Of a stretch of DNA of 64,000 nucleotides, positions 25,835 through 37,684 are shown in pieces. Position 1 is the stretch's first letter. The number at the start of each line of letters is the position of its first letter. A model generated the notes under the pieces. It made no database searches. It saw only the letters and a list, made by a program, of their open reading frames with translations, and was not told where the DNA came from. The stretch is taken from positions 1 to 64,000 of the forward strand of contig CALKKV010000005.1 of NCBI GenBank assembly GCA_937992195.1, in the 5' to 3' direction. The translations under genes were made by a program, and so were the position numbers. The stretch comes from an uncultured Gammaproteobacteria bacterium. GTDB taxonomy: Bacteria; Pseudomonadota; Gammaproteobacteria; Arenicellales; Poriferihabitantaceae.

Positions 25835-26104
25835 ATGAACAGAACTATCACTTGCATAAAAAATGGCGATAACGCTGAAGGCCTGGATTTCCAGCCCTGG
25901 CCCGGTGAGCTTGGCCAGCGCATTTTCGATCAAGTCTCGAAAGATGCATGGCAGGACTGGCTGCGGCAGCAAACCATCTTGATCAACGAATACAAGCTAA
26001 ATCCCCTTGATGCCGATCATAAGAAGTATTTGGCAGCGCAGATGGAAGCGTATTTTTTTGGCGATGGCGTGGTATTGCCTGACCAATGGAAATCCGAGAC
26101 TTAA
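25835..26104 (+). CDS. yggX: YggX, Fe(2+)-trafficking / oxidative damage protection protein
   Basis: 89 residues, the usual size, with the family N-terminus [17 protein letters not shown] (a single conserved Cys), [11 protein letters not shown] and [18 protein letters not shown]. It protects iron-sulfur proteins from oxidative damage and is commonly co-transcribed with mutY, as here (58-bp gap). Cytosolic. Confidence 0.95.
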   Translation: MNRTITCIKNGDNAEGLDFQPWPGELGQRIFDQVSKDAWQDWLRQQTILINEYKLNPLDADHKKYLAAQMEAYFFGDGVVLPDQWKSET

Positions 26105-26128
26105 GCGCTCTTGGGGTGACTAAATCAG

Positions 26129-27106
26129 ATGAAACCCAAAGCCGCTTCCTATTACAAACAAAATCGCCTTAAGCAGCTGCGGGCTTTTTGTTTTGCCGCC
26201 AAAACCGGCAGTATTTCACGCGCTGCGGAACAGTTGTATCTCAGCCAACCCTCGGTTTCGCTGCAAATTCAAGCGTTGGAACGCGAACTCAACACCATGT
26301 TGTTCGAGCGACGGGGGCCAAAAATCCGGCTAACCCCAGACGGCCAGGCGCTGTTAGAGATCGCGCTTCCCATGGTTGAAGGCATGGACTCTCTCAGGGA
26401 CACCTTTGCTGAACGATGTGGTGATCTCAATAGCGGTTATCTGAATATTGCAGCAGGAGAATCAACCATTTTGTACATCCTGCCCAAATATCTGAAGCAG
26501 TTCTCCGACAAATACCCTGGCGTTCGCATCCGCCTACACAATGTTACCGGGGCTGACGGCATGGCTATGCTGCGCGCTGATGAGGCCGATTTTGCCGTTG
26601 GCTCGATGCTGGATATGCCTGATGATGTCAGCTATCACCCGGTTTTCAAGTTCAATCCAACCTTGATTACGCCGCTCGATCACCCCCTCGCTAACAAGAC
26701 CCAGGTGACGCTGGAAGAAATTGCAAAATTCGACCTTATCCTGCCGCCGCGCTATCTCAGCACCTGGGGCCTGGTGAAATCGGTATTTCAGCAATACAAC
26801 ATACCGCACAAGGTAACCTTGGAAGCAGGGGGCTGGGCTGTGATCAAAAAATACGTGGAAACCGGCCTCGGCATCTCCATTGTTACCGATATTTGTCTCG
26901 AGGAAGGGGATAAATTGGCTACGATCCCGGTAAAGGAGCATTTTCCATCCCGAAGCTATGGGATTGTGATTCGCCGGGGTAAATTTATACCTGCTCAAGC
27001 AAAGCGATTTATCGAAATGCTGGCACCGGATTTCTTCCATCGCCCTGGGGTAACTTTAGACGAACTTGACGGTAAGATGCTGCGAGTTGTCGCTGAAAAT
27101 CAGTGA
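26129..27106 (+). CDS. LysR-type transcriptional regulator (CysB-like)
   Basis: 325 residues. A winged helix-turn-helix occupies about 12-72 (LKQLRAFCFAAKTGSISRAA, QPSVSLQIQALERELN, LFERRGPKIRLTPDG). The effector-binding domain (about 100-310) has a typical periplasmic-binding fold with LDHPLANKTQVTLEEIAKFDLI and ETGLGISIVTD. The length and the linker resemble CysB/Cbl-type LysR proteins, but the effector residues are not close enough to assign the ligand. It starts 24 bases after yggX on the same strand and has no divergent partner, unusual for a LysR regulator. Confidence 0.85.
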   Translation: MKPKAASYYKQNRLKQLRAFCFAAKTGSISRAAEQLYLSQPSVSLQIQALERELNTMLFERRGPKIRLTPDGQALLEIALPMVEGMDSLRDTFAERCGDLNSGYLNIAAGESTILYILPKYLKQFSDKYPGVRIRLHNVTGADGMAMLRADEADFAVGSMLDMPDDVSYHPVFKFNPTLITPLDHPLANKTQVTLEEIAKFDLILPPRYLSTWGLVKSVFQQYNIPHKVTLEAGGWAVIKKYVETGLGISIVTDICLEEGDKLATIPVKEHFPSRSYGIVIRRGKFIPAQAKRFIEMLAPDFFHRPGVTLDELDGKMLRVVAENQ

Positions 27107-27188
27107 AAATTGCCGAATTTCTTCAGTTATGTATGGAACCGGCAACAGTCAGCTGACTCTAAGCCTTTTCCCATCGTATAATCGCCCT

Positions 27189-27896
27189 ATGAAAGCTTTA
27201 GTTATTGCCCTTACATTAGTCTCGTTCACTGCTTTTGCCGGAACACGTGATCACGGTATCTTGATACCTTCTGGGAACACGCCAGGTGATCATGGCATCG
27301 CAATCCCCACTAATGTCTCATTTAGCGCGATTCCTGTTTGCTACGATTTCGGCTGTGCTTCGAAAGCGACGGTCAAGCTTCCGATTTCTGAGTGGGATTC
27401 TGTTGCCGGCTGGTTTCGTGAGCCCGCAGCGACACCGAAAGAGGAACGCGAACAGATTCGAAAGGCAATCGGTTGGTTAGAAGTATTGATTGGCCGGTAT
27501 ACGCCCACCCACCGAGACCTTGAATTCGATAAAGTCGAGAATATCGATAACCGTGAAACCGGTCAGCTGGATTGCATCGATGAATCTGTGAACACTACAA
27601 CCTATATGCGCTTGTTCGAGGGAAATGGTTTTCTAAGACACCATGTTGTAATCGAAGAAGCCTATCGCAAGGCGATATTTGATCAGCACTGGGCAGGTCA
27701 GATTCGAGAGATCAAGACCGGTAAACGATTCGTTGTCGACTCATGGTTCCAGCCAAACGGCCATCTACCTATTATTCAGCCAAGCGCTGAGTGGGAAGAC
27801 ATCAGTTTATTAAGCGCAGTAATAGATAACTCAGAAGATCCAGATGGGGTAACCGTCAAGCGATCTTTTTGGCACCGATTTTTACGCGGCGAATAA
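27189..27896 (+). CDS. Secreted conserved hypothetical protein
   Basis: 235 residues from the ATG at 27189; the open frame extends upstream into the lysR 3' end, but that part is not coding-like. A clear signal peptide (MKALVIALTLVSFTAFAG) is followed by a duplicated tetrad: TRDHGILIP and PGDHGIAIP. Later come two Cys in PVCYDFGCASKATV and a distinctive GQLDCIDESVNTTTYMRLF block, with a His pair in FLRHHVVIEE. The Cys-Asp, Asn and His layout is loosely reminiscent of a papain or transglutaminase-type active site, but that is speculation. I do not recognise the family. Monocistronic and periplasmic. Confidence 0.65.
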   Translation: MKALVIALTLVSFTAFAGTRDHGILIPSGNTPGDHGIAIPTNVSFSAIPVCYDFGCASKATVKLPISEWDSVAGWFREPAATPKEEREQIRKAIGWLEVLIGRYTPTHRDLEFDKVENIDNRETGQLDCIDESVNTTTYMRLFEGNGFLRHHVVIEEAYRKAIFDQHWAGQIREIKTGKRFVVDSWFQPNGHLPIIQPSAEWEDISLLSAVIDNSEDPDGVTVKRSFWHRFLRGE

Positions 27897-28004
27897 TTTC
27901 TATTCGGCTGAGGATGGACAACACCCTCCTAACCTCCGACTACTAAATTGATCAGCCAATTTTTCGAATTTAAATAGAATCAAAGATTTACTGGGGAACG
28001 GGAT

Positions 28005-29078
28005 TTGGCAGATAGAATTATAGTAGGGATGTCCGGCGGCGTAGACTCTTCGGTAGCTGCAGCGCGACTGATTGAGCAAGGCCATGACGTCACCGGCCTG
28101 TTCATGAAGAACTGGGAGGAAGACGATACCGAAGAGTATTGCTCTGCTGCTGAAGATTTAGCAGACGCCGAAGAGGTTTGCAAAACCCTTGGCATCCCTT
28201 TAAAAACCGTCAACTTTTCTCACGAATATTGGAACAACGTTTTCCAAATGTTCTTAAGTGAATATCGTCTTGGGCGCACACCAAACCCTGACGTAGTGTG
28301 TAACAAAGAAATCAAATTCAAGGAATTTCTGCGTTGGGCGCTGGATCTCGGCGCAGACTATATCGCCACCGGACACTATGCGCGCCTGCAGCGTCAAGAA
28401 CGCCACTTCCTACTGCGCAAAGGCCGAGACACCGGTAAAGATCAAAGCTACTTTCTACATACTCTGGATCAAGAAGCGCTGCGATATGCGAATTTCCCGA
28501 TTGGAGAATTGCAAAAGGACCGCGTCCGCGCAATGGCGCAAGATATGGGACTACCCGTCCACAACAAAAAAGACAGCACTGGAATTTGTTTTATCGGCGA
28601 GCGCCGGTTTAATGACTTTCTAAGCAGGTTCTTGCCCGCGCGCACAGGCCAGATTAAAACTCTGGATGGTGAAGTGATGGGTGAGCATCAAGGGTGTTAC
28701 TACTACACAATTGGTCAGCGTCAGGGGTTAGGCATTGGTGGCGAAGGCGAGGCTTGGTATGTTGCGCAAAAAGACGTCAAACGAAATATTGTTTATGTCG
28801 TGCAAGGGCATGACCATCCGTCTTTGATGCACAAGATTGTGCTCGCTGAAGACCTTCACTGGATTACAGGACTACCTCCGGTTCTGCCTACGCTATGTAA
28901 AGCTAAGGTGCGTTATCGACAGGAAGACCAAAGCTGTGTGATATCAATGCTTGGACCTAACTTTTCGCGCATTGTTTTTGACCAGCCGCAGTGGGCGGTG
29001 ACGCCGGGGCAATCGATTGTCTTTTATAACGACGATGTCTGTATCGGCGGTGGCATCATCCGCTCTGCACAAGATTAA
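28005..29078 (+). CDS. mnmA: MnmA, tRNA-specific 2-thiouridylase
   Basis: 357 residues. MnmA thiolates uridine 34 of Lys, Glu and Gln tRNAs. Seen are the N-type PP-loop [13 protein letters not shown], the catalytic Cys in [31 protein letters not shown], and the second Cys in [11 protein letters not shown]. The start is TTG at 28005: the family always begins close to [12 protein letters not shown], no ATG is available, and GGGGAACGGGA lies just upstream. In enterobacteria mnmA is followed by hflD and purB; here purB follows directly and hflD is absent. Confidence 0.95.
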   Translation: MADRIIVGMSGGVDSSVAAARLIEQGHDVTGLFMKNWEEDDTEEYCSAAEDLADAEEVCKTLGIPLKTVNFSHEYWNNVFQMFLSEYRLGRTPNPDVVCNKEIKFKEFLRWALDLGADYIATGHYARLQRQERHFLLRKGRDTGKDQSYFLHTLDQEALRYANFPIGELQKDRVRAMAQDMGLPVHNKKDSTGICFIGERRFNDFLSRFLPARTGQIKTLDGEVMGEHQGCYYYTIGQRQGLGIGGEGEAWYVAQKDVKRNIVYVVQGHDHPSLMHKIVLAEDLHWITGLPPVLPTLCKAKVRYRQEDQSCVISMLGPNFSRIVFDQPQWAVTPGQSIVFYNDDVCIGGGIIRSAQD

Positions 29079-29105
29079 ATCTATCCGCAAGCACTAGCCA
29101 GATAG

Positions 29106-31299
<2,194 letters not shown>

Positions 31300-31300
<1 letters not shown>

Positions 31301-32391
31301 TGCCCTCACTCTATAACACTATCAGGCCACTCCTTTTTCAGCTGCCTGCTGAAACCAGTCACGATCTTGTTATTAATAGCCTCGCCAGGATTAACAACAG
31401 CCGTCGACTGCTTTCACTGATTGAAAGTCGATTCGGTAGTGCGGTGCCGACGCTACCAGTGGAAGTAATGGGAATTCAATTCCCAAATCCGATTGGTCTT
31501 GCTGCAGGTCTTGATAAACAGGGCAGCTGTGGAAACGCGTTCTCGGCTATGGGTTTCGGATGGGTTGAAATGGGCACGGTAACACCCGAACCGCAAGCCG
31601 GAAATGATAAACCCCGGATGTTTCGTCTCAAGGAACATCAGGCAATTATTAATCGTATGGGCTTCAACAGTTGTGGATTACAACAGTTTCTTGAAAATGT
31701 TGTATCGACAAAGCCCGACATAGTTAAAGGAATTAATATCGGCAAGAATGCCAAGACGCCAATAGAAAAAGCGGCAGATGATTATCTCGTCTGTATGGAA
31801 GCGGTGTATCGACATGCCGATTACATTACGGTGAATATTTCTTCACCCAATACGCAAAATCTTCGGGCGTTGCAAAACGATAAAGCGCTGGATATATTGC
31901 TTGCTGCGATTGTTACTAAACGGCGAGCGCTCGCGGATCAATCCGGAAAAAAAGTCCCATTAGTTTTAAAGATCGCCCCAGATCTTGATAGTGATCAAAT
32001 AGAACTGATCGCCAGTCTGGTACAAATCCATGGAATCGATGCTGTCGCCGCAACCAATACAACCATAGACAAAACGACCGTTGCAGACCACCCCAGAGGA
32101 AATGAAAACGGTGGCTTAAGCGGTGCACCGGTGCGTGGTCAGTCAACCTGGGTAATTACCGCCCTGGCAAAGGCTCTACAAGGATCAGTGCCAATTATTG
32201 GTATGGGCGGAATAGACAATCCTGCAGACGCGGTTGAGAAACTGAAGGCAGGCGCTTCTTTATTACAGCTCTACACCGGGTTTATCTACAAAGGTCCAAA
32301 ATTAATTCAGGATATCGTAATGTCGCTAAAACAAGAATGTAACGAGCAAGCTTTTATTCAGTGGCTTAACCTGCAGCACCATAGGAATTAA
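31300..32391 (+). CDS. pyrD: PyrD, quinone-dependent dihydroorotate dehydrogenase (class 2)
   Basis: 363 residues. This FMN enzyme at the inner face of the membrane oxidises dihydroorotate to orotate and passes electrons to quinone. Seen are the amphipathic N-terminus (YNTIRPLLFQLPAETSHDL), FPNPIGLAAGLDK, NRMGFNSCGL, VNISSPNTQNLR with the class 2 catalytic Ser, and IGMGGIDNPADAVEKLKAGASLLQ for FMN phosphate. The ATG overlaps the previous stop (TGATG), implying coupling to the pseudouridine synthase. Confidence 0.95.
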
Positions 32392-32395
32392 CCCG

Positions 32396-33292
32396 ATGGA
32401 AGCAATTGACTTCCAAACTGATTTTTCTCCTCGCTATGGAGAGCTGGTAGAAGTTGCGCCGGGCATCCGCAGGATCGTGGCCAACAACCCGGGGCCGTTT
32501 ACCGGTCCAGGCACTGGAACATACATTGTTGGAAATGGTGAAGTCGCCGTGATAGATCCTGGTCCGATGATGCCTGAACATGTTGAAGCAATACTGTCTG
32601 GACTCAAAGGTGAACATGTTAGCCATATTATCGTCACCCATACCCACACGGATCACTCTCCCGCATCAAGATTGTTGCAACAAAAAACAGGCGCGGGGAT
32701 ATTTGCCTTTGGTCCACATGCTGACCTAGACGCTGGGGCGTTGGAAGGTGGCGTCGATCGCGATTTCAAACCGGATTTTACGGTTGTAGATTCCGAGGTC
32801 ATCGAAGGCAAAGATTGGCAGCTGCAAGCCATTCATACGCCTGGACATTGTTCTAACCACCTGTGCTTCGCAATAAGCGAAGCCGACGCGTTATTTTGCG
32901 GTGATCAATTAATGGCGTGGGCGACGCCGGTCATATTGCCGCCCGATGGCAGCATTGCAGACTATATTAATAGTCTTAAACATCTCTCCACTCGAGCGGA
33001 ATCCACCTTCTATCCAACCCATGGATTACCGATTGAGAACCCCAAGAAGCTGATCGCTGCATTTATCCAACATCGTCTCGATCGCATAGAGCAGGTAAAA
33101 GGTGCATTGAGTCAGGGTGTGAATACGCTAACCAACTTACGTAAACTGCTTTATAAAGACATCCCCTCGTCTCTCTATGCAGGCGCCGAGCTTTCGTTGC
33201 TGGCGTCACTCGAGTATCTGGAACACCAGGGTTTGGCAGCTAAAACGGTGGAACCTTCTTCACAATCCCAACAATGGCAGTGGATTGTTTAG
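32396..33292 (+). CDS. Metallo-beta-lactamase fold hydrolase (LACTB2-like)
   Basis: 298 residues. The zinc motif HxHxDH is seen at His82-His87 (THTHTDHSP), followed by HTPGHCSNHLCF, FCGDQLMAW and the late His of FYPTHGLPI. A C-terminal winged-helix-like tail (about 230-298) is typical of the LACTB2/glyoxalase II-related group, which includes RNA endonucleases and thioesterases. It starts 4 bases after pyrD and is surely co-transcribed. The substrate is unknown. Confidence 0.85.
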   Translation: MEAIDFQTDFSPRYGELVEVAPGIRRIVANNPGPFTGPGTGTYIVGNGEVAVIDPGPMMPEHVEAILSGLKGEHVSHIIVTHTHTDHSPASRLLQQKTGAGIFAFGPHADLDAGALEGGVDRDFKPDFTVVDSEVIEGKDWQLQAIHTPGHCSNHLCFAISEADALFCGDQLMAWATPVILPPDGSIADYINSLKHLSTRAESTFYPTHGLPIENPKKLIAAFIQHRLDRIEQVKGALSQGVNTLTNLRKLLYKDIPSSLYAGAELSLLASLEYLEHQGLAAKTVEPSSQSQQWQWIV

Positions 33293-33306
33293 TAGAAAAA
33301 GTGTGG

Positions 33307-33328
33307 CAAGCGCTTTACACTGCGCTTG
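33307..33328. repeat. Hairpin dyad between MBL hydrolase and MscS genes
   Basis: CAAGCGC-TTTACACT-GCGCTTG is a perfect 7-bp dyad located 14 bases after the MBL stop. There is no T-run, so it is either a weak terminator or an operator of the channel gene. Confidence 0.35.
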
Positions 33329-33369
33329 TGTATACAGAAGTCGACGTCCAACTTGAAAAGGTATAAAAA

Positions 33370-35742
33370 GTGAACTCGGAGTCACAAGATTCAGATCGAT
33401 ATTCTTCTGACAATAATATTTCTAGTCGTCATAGTGGATGGGTTAAAAACCTGATTCTGTGCGTTAGTGTTTTTATGGTGATGTTTGCGGTAGCACCAAA
33501 CTTTGCCCAAGAGTATTTAAAGAATAATAGTGATGCGCCTGCGCAGACGGTGTCTGACCTGGACGAGCGAACCGGTCTATCTAAAGAACAGATTCGACAA
33601 ACTTTAATTGAAGTATTAAGCGAGTCTTCAAACAAAGATAATCCGCAAAATAACGCTGAAGGCAGCGCTTATGACGAAGTTTCTTATGAGCAAGGCTTAA
33701 TCAGCGACTGGGAACAGACCCGCACTAATGTGCTTGGTGAGAAGATCGCGCGATTTGTGCGAAAGTTTCCAGATTATCCTCGCGACTTTACACGGGCAAT
33801 GGCTCAAGCAACCAATCCGGAGTCCGGTTGGTCAGGCATGCGTGTCGCCAGCACTATTCTCATGGTGTTTATACTGGCGTTAGTCTTGGAGCAAATTACT
33901 ACCCGCAAACTGCTTCGAAGACTATATCAGTATGTAGATACTCGAGACAAAACCCTATCGCTGAAATTTAAATTCATATTTATTCGTATCCTGGTACAGC
34001 TGATTGGCGTGGCGGTGCTTGCCCTTGTGACTTATTCCGCTGTGATTTATTTCAGAAGCGAGAATCGTTTTTTCGAACTACTCTTCAATGAGCTAGCGGC
34101 GGCGTTGATCATGTTTCGATTGTGGATGATTCTGCTAAGAAATATTTTTTCTCCCAGGCGCCCTACCCTCAGACCTATTCCTCTCGACGATAGCTCGTCA
34201 GAAAGATTACATAACTGGTTTTTGGTGTTCTTTTTCATCATTGAATTTAGTGATGCAATGTTCACTTATCTGACAAAAGCTGGGATGCATGAAGCGCTGT
34301 TAAACGGACTACTCATACCCTATACGCTGTCGTTGAACCTGATTATTCTGAGTCGCGTTTGGTCGATGCGGAAAAAGATTACTGGAATGTTTGTAACTGA
34401 AACAGAGAATGGCGAACAGCAGGCAATCGTCCGGGATTTCTTCATGGTTGCGTGGCCTTTTCTCTTTACCGCCTGGCTTTTGGTGCTTTGGGTGCTTTGG
34501 CTCTACAAAGCGTTCGTTGGAGAATGGGAAGAGGCTGGGTTTGTTAGTATTAGCTGGTGGATTACTTTAGCGTTCTTTGTGGCGGATCGTATTTTCTTCG
34601 GTCTTTTGAAAAATGTAGACAAGCTTACCTGGCTCGAAAGCCCACATTTTGAGCAACGATCCGCGCGTTTTGTTCGGGTAGTACAAACTGGCTTTAGGCT
34701 GCTAATGGTCGCTGTTGCAGTCTATATGCTGAGCCTAGCCTGGGGACTGTCCAGCGGTCCGATTATAAAAAATGAGCTTGTTAGCCAATTTATTTCTCAT
34801 GGCATCGATCTACTGGTTATCGCAACCATTACCTACATCATCTGGGAGTTTTTCAACGCAGTAATTGAACGGCAGCTTCCAAAGGAGATGGGTGTGCTGG
34901 AATCTCTCGAAGGTGAAGGCGGTGGCGCAGGCGCTACTCGTGCAGAAACCTTGTTACCAATGACGCGTTCATTTCTCACGGTCATCTTGGCGGCTTTTGT
35001 CATACTTTCTGTATTAAACACATTGGGCATTGCGATCACACCTCTACTTGCCGGTGCTGGTGTAGTCGGTATCGCCGTTGGTTTTGGCGCCCAAAAGCTG
35101 GTTCAGGATGTATTGAGCGGTATCTTTTTTCTTATCGATGATGCGTTCAGAAAGCACGAATATATTGAAATAGAAGAATTGCGGGGAACCGTTGAAAAAA
35201 TTTCGCTCCGCTCTATGCAACTGCGTCACCACCTTGGTGCCGTGCAAACCATTCCCTATGGTGAAATTAAAACAGTCAAAAACTTAAGTCGTGACTGGGT
35301 GACGATGAAGCTTGAGTTACGATTGTCTTATGACACAGATATTGAACAGGTCAGAAAGATAATAAAGAAGGTTGGACAGGAGATGTTGGAAGATCCAGAG
35401 CTAGGTCCAAACTTTATTTTGCCACTGAAATCTCAGGGAGTTATGCGGGTGGAAGAATCTGCTTTGATTGTCAGAATGAAATTCACTACCAAGCCGGGAG
35501 AGCAATGGGTTGTAAGGCGCGAAGCTTACCGAAAGGTGCGCGACGCTCTGGCGAAAGGCGGTATCTTTTTCGCCCATCGTGAAGTCAGGGTTCGACTTCC
35601 AGACGATCAGATGTCAAACGCGACGCCTGAGCAAAAAGAGGCCATCCGCGAGACGGTTGCAAAAGCTGGCGCGGCTGCCGATTCAGCCGAAGCTAATGAC
35701 GCACAAAAGCGTGAGAAAACAGACTACGATAACGATATGTGA
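33370..35742 (+). CDS. Large MscS-family mechanosensitive ion channel
   Basis: 790 residues, far longer than MscS (286) and closer to the MscK/YbdG-like size class. An N-terminal signal-anchor (about 25-48) is followed by a soluble acidic region (50-150) and about nine membrane segments. The MscS core begins around residue 540 with pore helix AGVVGIAVGFGAQKLVQDVL, then FFLIDDAFRKHEYIEIEELRG, VQTIPYGEIKTVKNLSRDW and a C-terminal beta/alpha vestibule. The last about 50 residues are charged and alanine-rich. It releases solutes during hypo-osmotic shock. The start is GTG at 33370. Confidence 0.88.
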   Translation: MNSESQDSDRYSSDNNISSRHSGWVKNLILCVSVFMVMFAVAPNFAQEYLKNNSDAPAQTVSDLDERTGLSKEQIRQTLIEVLSESSNKDNPQNNAEGSAYDEVSYEQGLISDWEQTRTNVLGEKIARFVRKFPDYPRDFTRAMAQATNPESGWSGMRVASTILMVFILALVLEQITTRKLLRRLYQYVDTRDKTLSLKFKFIFIRILVQLIGVAVLALVTYSAVIYFRSENRFFELLFNELAAALIMFRLWMILLRNIFSPRRPTLRPIPLDDSSSERLHNWFLVFFFIIEFSDAMFTYLTKAGMHEALLNGLLIPYTLSLNLIILSRVWSMRKKITGMFVTETENGEQQAIVRDFFMVAWPFLFTAWLLVLWVLWLYKAFVGEWEEAGFVSISWWITLAFFVADRIFFGLLKNVDKLTWLESPHFEQRSARFVRVVQTGFRLLMVAVAVYMLSLAWGLSSGPIIKNELVSQFISHGIDLLVIATITYIIWEFFNAVIERQLPKEMGVLESLEGEGGGAGATRAETLLPMTRSFLTVILAAFVILSVLNTLGIAITPLLAGAGVVGIAVGFGAQKLVQDVLSGIFFLIDDAFRKHEYIEIEELRGTVEKISLRSMQLRHHLGAVQTIPYGEIKTVKNLSRDWVTMKLELRLSYDTDIEQVRKIIKKVGQEMLEDPELGPNFILPLKSQGVMRVEESALIVRMKFTTKPGEQWVVRREAYRKVRDALAKGGIFFAHREVRVRLPDDQMSNATPEQKEAIRETVAKAGAAADSAEANDAQKREKTDYDNDM

Positions 35743-35816
35743 CGATACGGAATTCACGCTGTTTTCAACCCTGGAGGTTGATCATATTGTGAAGTTATTT
35801 TTCAAGGAGAAGACTA

Positions 35817-36359
35817 GTGAACACAATTGTCGATTTTTGCCATAAAAACTATGTTCGTCTTAAAGGTAAGTCTGTCACTGTATTATATCTCGCTGCTATT
35901 TTTGCTTTAGCAAATTCCAACATTGGCTATTCTCAAAATGAATTTGTTCCCGAGCTTCAACCAAGTCCAGCGTATCAGCCTGAGGAAGTTGTGGGAATTC
36001 AAATGCGCGCGCTCGCGAACAATGACAAACCATTTTCTAACGCAGGCATAGAAATTACCTTTCGATTTGCCTCTCCCAAAAACAAACAAAGCACCGGTCC
36101 AATAGAACGCTTTACCGGATTATTTAGTCACCCCGCCTATCGATCAATGCTCAATCACTCCAAGCTGGAAATTGGTGAAGCAGAGATTCGAGATAATCAA
36201 GCGAGAGTGCCGGTCAAAATTGAAACCAATGATGGTAAAAGTTTGATTTACCTGTTTGAGCTAAGTCAGCAGAGCGCAGCGCCATATCTAAATTGTTGGA
36301 TGACCGACGGGGTCACACCGATCGATATTTCGAATTCTGACACACCAGTGGTTTTATAA
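35817..36359 (+). CDS. DUF4864-like exported protein
   Basis: 180 residues from a GTG start with AAGGAGAAG just upstream. A possible non-cleaved or cleaved signal segment lies at about 19-40 (VTVLYLAAIFALANSNIGYS). The rest matches the DUF4864 pattern: EEVVGIQMRALANNDKP, GIEITFRFASPKNK, FTGLFSHPAYRSML and CWMTDGV. These proteins have an NTF2-like look and no known function. The gap to the MscS gene is 74 bases, so co-transcription is likely. Confidence 0.7.
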   Translation: MNTIVDFCHKNYVRLKGKSVTVLYLAAIFALANSNIGYSQNEFVPELQPSPAYQPEEVVGIQMRALANNDKPFSNAGIEITFRFASPKNKQSTGPIERFTGLFSHPAYRSMLNHSKLEIGEAEIRDNQARVPVKIETNDGKSLIYLFELSQQSAAPYLNCWMTDGVTPIDISNSDTPVVL

Positions 36360-36384
36360 GAACGACTCTTACACTCAAACCAGG

Positions 36385-36813
36385 CTAACTAGAAAATTTG
36401 TCTTTCTTTCTATTAACAGCGGTATCAAAGCGCTCTTTGTCAATGATAAACCGCTCGTGGGTACCACGAGAGATCACCCCCTCTTCATCTTGCCCCTCGA
36501 CTTTGAACAAAAGACGTTTACCGTCTATTTCGATTAATTCAACTTTTGCAACCACCTCAACCCCTGCAGGCGTTGCAGCCTCATGACTAAAATTAACATG
36601 GGTACCAACAGTCTGCTCTCTTGGCCAATCTATATGGGGAATCACCGCTTTCAAACAGGCCCACTCCAAGAACCCAACCATAAACCCAGTGGCAAAAACC
36701 TCTGGCATTTCCTGAAACTCAGGCGCCTCCGGGTAGAGCGCCGGAACTAATTTGTTTTTGTTTACAGTGAATTTATGTTCATAGGTCATGCCTACCTTTA
36801 GCGAAGCCTTCAT
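36385..36813 (-). CDS. FlK-like hotdog thioesterase
   Basis: 142 residues from the ATG at 36813 (MKASLKVGMTYEHKF); a longer frame to 36909 runs into the upstream gene and is rejected. The hotdog-fold pattern resembles fluoroacetyl-CoA thioesterase-like proteins: FATGFMVGFLEWACL, VGTHVNFSHEAATP and the late His of SRGTHERFIID. It probably hydrolyses a short acyl-CoA. It is the last gene of a compact minus-strand operon that begins with the large 2-oxoacid oxidoreductase. Confidence 0.75.
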   Translation of the reverse strand: MKASLKVGMTYEHKFTVNKNKLVPALYPEAPEFQEMPEVFATGFMVGFLEWACLKAVIPHIDWPREQTVGTHVNFSHEAATPAGVEVVAKVELIEIDGKRLLFKVEGQDEEGVISRGTHERFIIDKERFDTAVNRKKDKFSS

Positions 36814-36832
36814 TTCACGTTTCTCTATAAAA

Positions 36833-37045
36833 TTAATTCTGTTCCGGGTCGTAAGAAAAGCGGGACTCCCGAGCGCCATTGACCTCCACCGTTTCCTCAA
36901 ACATCTCAAGAGGTCTTACCCAAAGCTCTTTTTCACCATACAAAGGTCGGTAAACCACCAAAGATTCTTCTGTTTCCGAGTGGCGTGCTACACCAAGGAC
37001 TTCATAAAACTTCCCTTTGTAATGTCGATATCTACCCAGTTTCAT
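36833..37045 (-). CDS. DUF1653 domain protein
   Basis: 70 residues matching the small DUF1653 family: GRYRHYKGKFYEVLGVARHS, VVYRPLYGEKELWVRP and MFEETV. The function is unknown. It overlaps the S4-domain gene by one base (37045) and ends 19 bases before the thioesterase start. Confidence 0.82.
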   Translation of the reverse strand: MKLGRYRHYKGKFYEVLGVARHSETEESLVVYRPLYGEKELWVRPLEMFEETVEVNGARESRFSYDPEQN

Positions 37046-37269
37046 TAAGCGCCCTCTTTTTTGTTTACGATACCAATCTCATATCCTTCAAGCTTAACCG
37101 TATCACCTACATGTAACTTCTTGCGCTTACGCAGCTCGACTTCTCCATTGACTGTGACCAAACCTGCAGAAATCAAAGCCTTGGCTTCACCTCCTGTAGA
37201 CGCACCTCCCTCCAGCTTCAGCAGTTTGTAAAGCGCTATATATTCTCCTTCCAAACAGAAATGAATCAT
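37045..37269 (-). CDS. YbcJ-type S4 RNA-binding protein
   Basis: 74 residues forming a single S4-like domain: YIALYKLLKLEGGASTGGEA, ISAGLVTVNGEVELRKRKKL and VGDTVKLEG. This matches the YbcJ/YaaA group of small RNA-binding proteins, probably tied to ribosome assembly. It overlaps both neighbours by one base. Confidence 0.85.
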   Translation of the reverse strand: MIHFCLEGEYIALYKLLKLEGGASTGGEAKALISAGLVTVNGEVELRKRKKLHVGDTVKLEGYEIGIVNKKEGA

Positions 37270-37646
37270 TAAGTATCTTCTACCAGACTCATTGATCTGC
37301 CATCTCCCATCATTTCAACGTCGGAAAAATCTTCTATACGTACGCCATCCAGACATGCAACGTTGAAACCAAACTCTCCAGGGTTACTTCGCCTTTGATG
37401 ATGGGTGTAAATACCGCAGTGCTTACAAAAATAGTGTTTGGCAATTTTCATGTTCCACTGATAAAGGGAAAGAGACTGCTCTCCTTTAGTGACGGTTAAC
37501 GCTGATATGGGAACACCCGCCATTATCGCGCCCTTGCGACTACAGAGAGAACAGTTGCAGCGTCTCAGCTGCTCCAAGCCGTTCTCTAGTTGCACCTCGA
37601 ATTCCACTGCGCCGCAATGACAGCGTCCTGCTTTTATTTCAGCCAT
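37269..37646 (-). CDS. GFA/CENP-V family zinc protein
   Basis: 125 residues with the GFA zinc ligands: AGRCHCGAVEF, CNCSLCSRKGA and FCKHCGIYTHHQ. The family was named for glutathione-dependent formaldehyde-activating enzymes, but most members are of unknown specificity. It lies 38 bases downstream of the oxidoreductase gene and overlaps the S4 gene. Confidence 0.85.
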   Translation of the reverse strand: MAEIKAGRCHCGAVEFEVQLENGLEQLRRCNCSLCSRKGAIMAGVPISALTVTKGEQSLSLYQWNMKIAKHYFCKHCGIYTHHQRRSNPGEFGFNVACLDGVRIEDFSDVEMMGDGRSMSLVEDT

Positions 37647-37684
37647 GTCTCACTCCAAATCGAATATTGCAATCAAAAAAGTCG

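Noticed and set aside
26534..27040. 168-codon minus-strand frame inside the LysR gene
   Set aside because: Antisense shadow; Cys/His-rich random-looking composition and no ribosome binding site.
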